Source of the DNA: Chloroflexota bacterium | GTDB taxonomy: Bacteria > Chloroflexota > Dehalococcoidia > Lucifugimonadales > UBA3495 | Length of the DNA: 64,000 nt | Assembly (NCBI GenBank): GCA_028873965.1 | Contig: JAPPMU010000056.1 | Span: forward strand, 53,680-117,679 | Reading direction: 5' to 3' | Program-made: the position numbers and the translations under genes | Part shown: piece by piece, positions 58,149 to 64,000 of the stretch | How positions within the stretch are numbered: the stretch's first letter is position 1 | Layout of the letters: each line of letters begins with the position of its first letter | Notes under the pieces: generated by a model | Databases searched by the model: none | The model's input: the letters and a program-made list of their open reading frames with translations, nothing else | What the model was told of the DNA's origin: nothing

Positions 58149-58173
58149 ATTCAGCAGTATCAGCGTACTATTG

Positions 58174-58197
58174 GCCGCCGGCCGCGTCAAGTATAAT
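58174..58197 (+). promoter_or_regulatory. selB promoter
   Basis: A perfect -10 TATAAT lies at 58192-58197 and a weak -35 at about 58168-58176 (CTATTGGCC). Transcription would start near 58204, about 50 nt before the selB start. Confidence 0.5.
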
Positions 58198-58255
58198 GGC
58201 CGCCGATACTGGCTCTCGGTGAGCGCAGAGCGACCCCGCCTACGGAATAGCCATC

Positions 58256-60121
58256 ATGTACGTCATCGGAACCGCCGGCCATGTTGACCACGGGAAATCC
58301 ACGCTGGTCAAGGCCCTCACTGACATCGATCCCGACCGCCTGCCCGAGGAGAAGGAACGGGAGATGACCGTCGACCTCGGGTTCGCGTGGATGACGCTGC
58401 CCAGCAGGCGCGAGGTCAGCATCGTCGACGTGCCAGGACACGAGCGGTTCATCAAGAACATGCTGGCCGGCGTCGGCGCCATCGACCTGGCCATGCTGAT
58501 CGTCGCCGCCGACGAGAGCGTGATGCCGCAGACCCGGGAGCACCTGGCCATCCTGGACATCCTGCGCATCCGGCGGGGACTCGTGGTCATCACCAAGGTG
58601 GATCTCGTTGATGAAGAGCTGGTGGAGCTGGTCAAGGCCGAGGTGGAGGACACCCTGGCCGGCACCGCCTTCGAGGGCTGCCCCATGGCCCCGGTGTCCG
58701 CCTACACCGGCGAGGGCATCGACGACCTGAAGGCGACGATCGACGAAATCCTGAACGACACCGAGACCCGACGTGACCTGGGCCGGCCGCGCCTACCCAT
58801 TGACCGCTGTTTCACGGTGAGCGGGTTCGGGACCGTGATCACCGGCACGTTGATTGACGGTTCGGTAGCCGTGGGACAGCAGATTGAGCTGGCTCCGTCG
58901 GGCCGCCAGGCGCGGATACGCGGCCTGCAAAGCCACAAGTCCCGCCTGGATGCGGCCGCGCCCGGCGTGCGACTGGCGCTGAACCTGTCGGGCATCTCCC
59001 GCGACGACGTGATGCGCGGCGAAGTGCTCACCAACCCGGGCTGGCTGCGGCCCACCCGCCGGTTTGACGCCAACCTGCGCATGGTGAAGGGCGCGCCCCA
59101 CGCGCTGAAGCACAACGAGGGCGTGACTTTTCATCTCTTCACCAGCGAGACCACCGGGCGCGTTCGGCTCCTCGACGCCGACCGGCTCCAGCCGGGCAGC
59201 GAAGGGTGGGTGCAGGTGCTGCTGGACGAGCCGTTGCCGATGGTCAAGGGGGACTTCTTCGTCCTCCGGTCGTCCGAGGACACCCTGGGGGGCGGACAGG
59301 TGGCCGACCCCAATCCCCGTCGCCGTCACCGCCGTTTCGCTCCCGAAGTGCTGGATCGGCTGACCATGCTGGACGCCGGCGCCAGCGAGGACGTCATCCT
59401 TACCATCGCGGACCAGATGGGTCCGTGCGACCTGAGAACGCTGTCCCAACGCTCCAATCTTTCCGAAGGGGAAATCCTGGAACGCCTAAGTGTCCTGATT
59501 GAATCGGACGAGTTAGTGGCGCTGGGCGAAATGGGTCCCCAGGGTGACGCGGTGGTTTACTCCCGGCGCGGCTGGGATATTCTGCGCAACCAGGCCCAGG
59601 TCGCATTGCAGGCTTATCACAACCAGTACCCACTCCGGCGGGGAGCGCCTCCCCAGGAATTGCGCAGCCGGTTGGGCGTCTCGCAGCCCGTGTACCTGCG
59701 CGCTGCGGCCCGTTTGGCGGATGAGGACGCCATCGTTGACGACAACGGACTGGTGCGTGCGCCGGATCATCGCGTGGAGCTCAGCGACGGGCAACAATCA
59801 GAAATCGCTGATTATCTGACCACACTGGCCGCAGAACCCTGGTCTCCGCCAACGGACCGGCCGGTGGATCCGGAACTGCTGGCCCACCTCCAGGAGCGGG
59901 GCGACGTAGTGAAAGTCAACGAGACGGTGGTGTTCACCACGGCGGCCTACGAAGACATGGCCGGCCGCATCGTCGACCACCTGAAGGCCAACGGCAGCGT
60001 AACCGTGGCCGACGCCCGCACCATCTTCGGCACCAGCCGCAAGTACGTGCTGCCCCTACTGGAATACCTGGACCAGCAACGCATCACCCGGCGCGTCGGC
60101 GACGAGCGCGTGCTGCGGTAA
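58256..60121 (+). CDS. selB: Selenocysteine-specific elongation factor SelB
   Basis: 621 aa. The GTPase domain has [12 protein letters not shown] (residues 5-16), [13 protein letters not shown] and VITKVD. Domains II and III follow ([36 protein letters not shown]). The C-terminal about 250 residues contain winged helices that bind the SECIS hairpin, ending in [23 protein letters not shown] and [10 protein letters not shown]. It delivers Sec-tRNA to UGA codons. No selA, selC or selD lies in the window, and no selenoprotein gene was recognised here. Its presence implies that the organism makes selenoproteins. Confidence 0.95.
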   Translation: MYVIGTAGHVDHGKSTLVKALTDIDPDRLPEEKEREMTVDLGFAWMTLPSRREVSIVDVPGHERFIKNMLAGVGAIDLAMLIVAADESVMPQTREHLAILDILRIRRGLVVITKVDLVDEELVELVKAEVEDTLAGTAFEGCPMAPVSAYTGEGIDDLKATIDEILNDTETRRDLGRPRLPIDRCFTVSGFGTVITGTLIDGSVAVGQQIELAPSGRQARIRGLQSHKSRLDAAAPGVRLALNLSGISRDDVMRGEVLTNPGWLRPTRRFDANLRMVKGAPHALKHNEGVTFHLFTSETTGRVRLLDADRLQPGSEGWVQVLLDEPLPMVKGDFFVLRSSEDTLGGGQVADPNPRRRHRRFAPEVLDRLTMLDAGASEDVILTIADQMGPCDLRTLSQRSNLSEGEILERLSVLIESDELVALGEMGPQGDAVVYSRRGWDILRNQAQVALQAYHNQYPLRRGAPPQELRSRLGVSQPVYLRAAARLADEDAIVDDNGLVRAPDHRVELSDGQQSEIADYLTTLAAEPWSPPTDRPVDPELLAHLQERGDVVKVNETVVFTTAAYEDMAGRIVDHLKANGSVTVADARTIFGTSRKYVLPLLEYLDQQRITRRVGDERVLR

Positions 60122-60152
60122 CCCCTGGAACCCTGTCGGCGACCGAATCCCG

Positions 60153-61379
60153 ATGGCGTTGGACTTCGGCCAAACGGCCCGCCAGATGATGTCGGCCATG
60201 GGCGACCTGTCAACCACGGCGCGGTCGCGGCGGCAGCGGTTCGCCGACACCCTGGACCGCGCGCTGGCGATCACTCCCGACGAGGCCGCCCGGCGCACCG
60301 CCTCCGCAACCGATCGGCCTTTCATAGTTGCACACACGGGACCCGATGGTCTGCTGGCAAGCATCCCGCCGTCGCCCCCGCCCGGGGACTGGATGGCGAT
60401 TTCGGTTGACGGGTCGCACATCGACGTGGACCGCCATCTGCCGCTGCGCTGCTACCTGATCAACCTCGGCGGATGCTCACTGACCTACGGCGCCAACCCC
60501 GATTGCCGGTTTTTCAGCGAGCCAACACTGGCCACCGGCGATGCTGACCTGTACCTCCGCCCCAGTGACGGCTCCACCGGCGAAACCCCGATCTCCGGCG
60601 CTCTGCTCGGCGCCCTGCGGACAGTGCGTGAAGTGGAACGGCTGGCCGACGCCGTCGAGGCGTCTCCATCCGGCGTGCCCGTCCTCGCGTTATTGGACGG
60701 TACCCTGGCCTTCTGGGACATCCAGCGGGGGAACTACCCCAGGTACGTGGTGGATGCCCTGGTCAACGACCGGTTGCGAGGGGCGCTGGCGCGTCTGCGG
60801 GAGGCTTCCCAGGATCGACGTCCCGTGGCGCTCGCTGCCTACACCTCCCGACCGCAAACCACCGAGGTCTCGGGAGCCGTGCGCGCCTGCCTGTGTGTCA
60901 GCAACGCCGTGGAATGCACCCGACGTTGCAGCGCCCGCCGGTCCGACCTTGCCCAGTGCGACGCAGCCGCCGGATTCGACGACCGTGAACTCTTCGACGC
61001 GCTGCTGGAACCGGGTCATCGTTCTCCCCTCTACCAGACCGGCCGCCGCGCCTCGCGTTTCGCGCTGGACCTGGCGGTGGGAACCGAGTGGAGCCGGTTC
61101 TACTACGTCAACAGCGGCGCCGAGGTCGCCCGTGTCGAGGTACCCGACTGGGTGGCCGAGGACGCGGAGCTGCTTGCGTTGGGACATGCCATGCTGGCAA
61201 AGCAATGCGAACTCGGCCTGGGGTATCCCGTGGTAATCTCCGAGGCCCACGAGCAGGCCGTGGTCAGCGGACGGGACCGCGAGGAATTCCGCAAGCTGAC
61301 GCTGATGCTGATGGAACAGAACGGGCTGCCAACCCCCGAATCTGCCAAGACCCTCTCGAAACGGCTGCCCTGGGTATAA
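60153..61379 (+). CDS. NurA-domain nuclease
   Basis: 408 aa. The NurA domain starts with AISVDGSHIDVDRH (residues near 89), where the first conserved Asp lies, and includes VLALLDGTLAFW (second acidic region). The C-terminus YPVVISEAHEQAVVSGRDREEF holds the conserved His/Glu. NurA is a 5'-3' nuclease that works with the HerA helicase in end resection; no herA is adjacent. It starts 31 bp after selB in the same direction. Confidence 0.82.
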   Translation: MALDFGQTARQMMSAMGDLSTTARSRRQRFADTLDRALAITPDEAARRTASATDRPFIVAHTGPDGLLASIPPSPPPGDWMAISVDGSHIDVDRHLPLRCYLINLGGCSLTYGANPDCRFFSEPTLATGDADLYLRPSDGSTGETPISGALLGALRTVREVERLADAVEASPSGVPVLALLDGTLAFWDIQRGNYPRYVVDALVNDRLRGALARLREASQDRRPVALAAYTSRPQTTEVSGAVRACLCVSNAVECTRRCSARRSDLAQCDAAAGFDDRELFDALLEPGHRSPLYQTGRRASRFALDLAVGTEWSRFYYVNSGAEVARVEVPDWVAEDAELLALGHAMLAKQCELGLGYPVVISEAHEQAVVSGRDREEFRKLTLMLMEQNGLPTPESAKTLSKRLPWV

Positions 61380-61388
61380 TTCCCCAAC

Positions 61389-61461
61389 CGTCATTCCTGC
61401 GAAAGCCCGAATCCAATACGGTAAAAACTTTCGTCATTCCCGGGAAGGCGGGAATGACGAA
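61389..61461. repeat. Dispersed repeat of the GTCATTCCCGCGAAAG type, two arms
   Basis: CGTCATTCCTGCGAAAGCCC is followed by TTCGTCATTCCCGGGAAGG and its complement CGGGAATGACGAA. It is of the family seen at 49370 and 63785. It lies between the NurA gene and the amidase gene. Confidence 0.75.
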
Positions 61462-61480
61462 ACATTACGGAGGTAACAAT

Positions 61481-61966
61481 ATGGGCGAACTGCAAGATCT
61501 GGCCGCTTCCGTCGCGGCGGTGCTGAAAGAGCGCGGAGATACCCTGGCGGTGTCCGAGTCTTCGTGCGGCGGCCTCATATCCGCCGCTTTGGTATCCATA
61601 CCCGGGGCGTCGGACTACTACGTGGGCGGCTCCGTTGTGTACACGCGGGTGGCCCAGGCGGGACTGCTGCAGGTGCCCGAATCCGCCATGGAGGGCCATC
61701 GCGCCAGCACCGAATACTACGCCCTGCTGAACGCCCGAACGTCGCGCGAGAGGCTGGGCACCACCTGGGCCCTGGCGGAAACCGGTGCCAGCGGACCTAC
61801 CGGGAACCGCTACGGCGACAACTACGGCCACGCCTGCTTTGGCGTCGCCGGCCCGGTGGAACGCTCCCAGACCCTGGAAACCGGCAGCCCCGACCGCGAG
61901 GCGAACATGTGGGTCTTCGCCAGGACTGCCCTCGCGCTGCTGGAGGATGCGCTGAAAGCGGCTTAA
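61481..61966 (+). CDS. pncC: CinA C-terminal (PncC) nicotinamide-nucleotide amidase
   Basis: 161 aa. The family pattern is LAVSESSCGGLISAALVSIPGAS, then GGSVVYT and ALAETGASGPTGNRYG. The Ser and Lys/Thr of NMN deamidase are in the first and last blocks. It turns nicotinamide mononucleotide into nicotinic acid mononucleotide in NAD salvage. It is a stand-alone domain without the N-terminal CinA part. GGAGGT lies 9-14 nt before the ATG. Confidence 0.9.
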   Translation: MGELQDLAASVAAVLKERGDTLAVSESSCGGLISAALVSIPGASDYYVGGSVVYTRVAQAGLLQVPESAMEGHRASTEYYALLNARTSRERLGTTWALAETGASGPTGNRYGDNYGHACFGVAGPVERSQTLETGSPDREANMWVFARTALALLEDALKAA

Positions 61967-61991
61967 TCTCCAGCCCGTGCCGCCGATTAGT

Positions 61992-63302
61992 TCACGGCCC
62001 GGATGCGTCCAGGTACTCCGCCAGATCATCGGGCGCAGTGAACTCGGCGGCGGTGCGGAGGAATTCGGCCAGGCTCGGGCTGCGCCGGCGCAACTCTGCC
62101 ATTTGCTGACCGACGACGCTCACGCCGGCCGCACCGGTATCGGCATAAGTGCCGTGGAAGGCAAAGTACGCCTGGTTCAGCCGGCGCAGCCGGTATCCGT
62201 GGGCCACAAACGCCTTGCGCCGTTCCTCCATGTAGGACTCCGCCTGGTCCACTTTGCCGGCCGCCAGCAGTTCGTCGACGCGGATCCTGGTGGCGCGCAT
62301 CTCCTTCTGGAAATCAAACGGCGGCAAGCCGCCGCTTGAATTGTTGCTCGCAGCCGGCGGCTCGTGCAGATGCGCGCCCGGCGAGTTGGGGACGTCCCGG
62401 TCCAACCTCTTACGCGCCAGCTCGCCGATTTCCCTGCCGGCGATATTGGCCACCGTCTCGTTCATGGTCGTAACGTCGCCGCCCTGGAAATACCGGCGGC
62501 CCAGGGGTCGGAACCACAGCCAGTGGTGCACCCATTCGTGGGCGGCAACCTCCATCGCGAAGTCCAGGCCAGCGTAGGGAACTGCGATGGACGGGTACAG
62601 CGCGATACCCCCGGTGTCCAGCACCAGCGCGGACAGATCCGTTTGGTCTTCCACCAGCGATTCGATGCGGTCCCGTTCTGCGTTGGTCAACCCGGTTCGC
62701 AGGGTCACGGTGTCCTGTCGCTCGATGCGGTCCCGAGGGGAGGTGACCAGAACGGTCGGGGACGCGGATAACACCGTGTCCACCGGCGGAAACGGACCGG
62801 TCCAAGCCCGAAAGCCCAGCGATTCCAGAGTTGCCGCGATAGCCGATTCCAGGGTCTCTTCCACCGCTGGGCGCAGGTCCTCGCGGCGCGCCGCCAGCCC
62901 GCCCCGCCGCTGTTCAAGAGCAGCGATGTCGTTTGCTGCTTCGGGCGTTGCCGGTGTCGTGGCTTGCAGTTTCAGCAATTGCCGGTCGATTGACCTCACC
63001 GAGTGGCTGACCGCGAAAAATTCGTGCACATCCGCTACGCGTTGTTCAAGTCCATAATCTCGCGCCAGCGCGGTTGGAGTTGCGAGCAACCGCCGCATCC
63101 ATTTGTCGGGCAGGTGGTCAAGTTCCCATCCCGGCACGCTGAACCTATAGGGAGCGGTGGCGTCGGCGATTGGCCCCCGCTCATATCCTGCAATCGGGAC
63201 GAGCGTGGCGCAGATGCAGAGCAGCGCGACCACCCGCCAGTACGCGCGCGGCCAGAGCCGGAGGGGAAGGTGTTTCGGTGTAGTGGCTGCGTGATGGCTC
63301 AT
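61992..63302 (-). CDS. Membrane-anchored or secreted metalloprotease-like protein
   Basis: 436 aa from the ATG at 63302. One N-terminal hydrophobic segment (about residues 21-38) is a signal anchor or signal peptide. HEWVHH lies at 255-260, a HExxH zinc motif; NETVANIAGREIGE (near 281-294) could give the third ligand. The rest is helical, with two coiled stretches. No named family is certain; it looks like a gluzincin of aminopeptidase-like fold. It is convergent with pncC, the stops being about 25 bp apart. Confidence 0.75.
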   Translation of the reverse strand: MSHHAATTPKHLPLRLWPRAYWRVVALLCICATLVPIAGYERGPIADATAPYRFSVPGWELDHLPDKWMRRLLATPTALARDYGLEQRVADVHEFFAVSHSVRSIDRQLLKLQATTPATPEAANDIAALEQRRGGLAARREDLRPAVEETLESAIAATLESLGFRAWTGPFPPVDTVLSASPTVLVTSPRDRIERQDTVTLRTGLTNAERDRIESLVEDQTDLSALVLDTGGIALYPSIAVPYAGLDFAMEVAAHEWVHHWLWFRPLGRRYFQGGDVTTMNETVANIAGREIGELARKRLDRDVPNSPGAHLHEPPAASNNSSGGLPPFDFQKEMRATRIRVDELLAAGKVDQAESYMEERRKAFVAHGYRLRRLNQAYFAFHGTYADTGAAGVSVVGQQMAELRRRSPSLAEFLRTAAEFTAPDDLAEYLDASGP

Positions 63303-63623
63303 GGGCTGGTGATCAACCCGCAGGCGCCGGCGTTTGTCCCGGCGCGCGAACCGGGCGTGGCTGCTCTGATGCGGGGATTGTAGCGAACCTTGCCCCTTTG
63401 GTCGCTGCTGATAGACGGTGTTTGCTAACCCCGTGCAAAACGGGTGACACTCTCCAGACCGCGCCCACTTCACGACGTCATCCCGGCCATGAGGTGCAAC
63501 GACGGCCAAGTCCGGCAATGGCTTTACGAGTCTGAACGATGGCCGGCCATCTCACCCGCCATCTAAAATATCCTGTGCATGCCGTTTATCCTGTCCATCC
63601 CGGTACACAGCGCACTCGCCAAT
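63303..63623. other. Gene-free spacer
   Basis: No convincing coding frame, hairpin or repeat is seen between the metalloprotease start and the MITE copy. Its left part must hold the promoter of the minus-strand metalloprotease gene. Confidence 0.5.
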
Positions 63624-63757
63624 CTCATGCGTACCCAGATTGTCATCGCGAGGAGCAAGGCGATGCGGCGATCCCGTTCCCGGAAAGACGTCCGCCGCCT
63701 CGGCGAGATTGCCACGCTGCGCTCTCAATGACAATCTGGGCAAAGCGGGTACGCGTG
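63624..63757. mobile_element. MITE-like element, full-length copy without clear target duplication
   Basis: The element starts CTCATGCGTACCCAGATTGT and ends GCGGGTACGCGTGAG. It has both facing core arms. The flanks ACTCGCCAAT and GCATCAGGG do not match, so the copy is old, or was formed by recombination between two copies. Confidence 0.8.
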
Positions 63758-63784
63758 AGGCATCAGGGCCTTTTCAAAGTTAAT

Positions 63785-63866
63785 CCGTCATTCCCGCGCA
63801 AGCGGGAATCCATGAGGTGTTCGCGTTCGGAATGTTGTGGATCCCGGCTTTCGCCGGAATGACGGC
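63785..63866. repeat. Palindromic dispersed repeat of the GTCATTCCCGCG type
   Basis: CCGTCATTCCCGCGCAAGCG at the left and CTTTCGCCGGAATGACGG at the right are facing arms. The same repeat family occurs at 49370 and 61389. Confidence 0.8.
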
Positions 63867-63873
63867 TCATGGT

Positions 63874-64000
63874 TCAAGGCAGCCATTCGGGACTTTGGAA
63901 AAGCCTTGGCTTGCCGACAACCTCCCCTTGACATGATACGAACTCATGTTCCATAATGGTCAGCGTCAGGTGAAAAACTTTTGCCAGGGCCACCAGGTCG
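63874..64000 (-). CDS. C-terminus of an XRE-like HTH protein, partial
   Basis: The minus strand is open from the window edge to a stop at 63874 and gives 41 residues beginning DLVALAKVFHLTLTIMEHEF. The L-x-x-L-A-K-V-F pattern is that of the last helix in XRE-type helix-turn-helix domains. The remainder (SCQGEVVGKPRLF) is not conserved-looking. The start lies beyond the window. Confidence 0.5.
   Translation of the reverse strand, partial: DLVALAKVFHLTLTIMEHEFVSCQGEVVGKPRLFQSPEWLP

Noticed and set aside
58065..58160. Possible selC (tRNA-Sec) next to selB
   Set aside because: The folded element lacks a T-loop, a TCA anticodon loop and the long variable arm of tRNA-Sec.
63928..63957. TTGACA and CATAAT at 18-bp spacing, a promoter-like pair on the plus strand
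   Set aside because: It lies inside the minus-strand HTH gene end and no plus-strand gene follows in the window, so it is probably chance.

Overview
The window looks like a GC-rich chromosome segment of an uncultured Chloroflexota bacterium, most like the SAR202 or Dehalococcoidia type. This is inferred from gene content: three luciferase-like monooxygenases, CaiB-type CoA transferases, Rieske oxygenases and SDRs, and paired DUF1501/DUF1800 genes. No rRNA or marker phylogeny is available to confirm it. Most genes are catabolic or housekeeping and sit in short co-directional runs.

Left part (1-30 kb). A branched-chain amino acid type ABC transporter operon (end of livK, livHMGF) opens the window. 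It is followed by a Uma2-type gene and two paralogous operons of the same three genes in the same order, DUF1800, DUF1501 and NHL beta-propeller (9139-5354 and 22701-18862, minus strand). Between them lie an amidase with a small partner, a Rieske-helical fusion protein, an alpha/beta hydrolase, a luciferase-like monooxygenase, and a ring-hydroxylating oxygenase followed by a BenD-like dehydrogenase. Next come a HEPN-like pair, a His-rich membrane protein and lipoprotein, citrate synthase, another luciferase-like monooxygenase, an SDR and an Eis-type acetyltransferase.

Accessory region (30-45.6 kb). This is the unusual part. It is packed with toxin-antitoxin (TA) modules and a type I restriction-modification system. 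A tRNA gene with anticodon CAT occurs twice in a 1143-bp direct repeat that starts exactly at the encoded CCA; each copy is followed downstream by TA genes. Several antitoxins appear to be chimeric. A DUF429 protein and a phage-like protein each end in an antitoxin-like tail that overlaps a PIN toxin gene. The tail of a type II methylase leads into an antitoxin-like end before a RelE toxin. A HicB domain is fused to TPR repeats before HicA. Downstream of hsdR and a fused hsdM-hsdS, three near-identical remnants of an hsdS 3' end separate successive cassettes. Decay is visible here: hicA remnants and a PIN gene with an in-frame stop.

Right part (45.7-64 kb). Ordinary genes return: flavin reductase, glutaredoxin, Fur-family regulator, thiolase with an OB-fold partner, two VOC proteins, purA, DoxX, small membrane proteins, a luciferase-like monooxygenase, a zinc alcohol dehydrogenase, selB (implying selenoprotein synthesis in this organism), a NurA-domain nuclease, a CinA C-terminal amidase and a secreted-type metalloprotease.

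Non-coding layer. A family of about 135-bp elements with inverted ends is scattered through intergenic spaces. Three copies carry 9-10 bp target duplications, so this is a real non-autonomous mobile element. Two other short dispersed repeat families, several hairpin terminators and one unexplained three-way-junction structure upstream of selB are also present.
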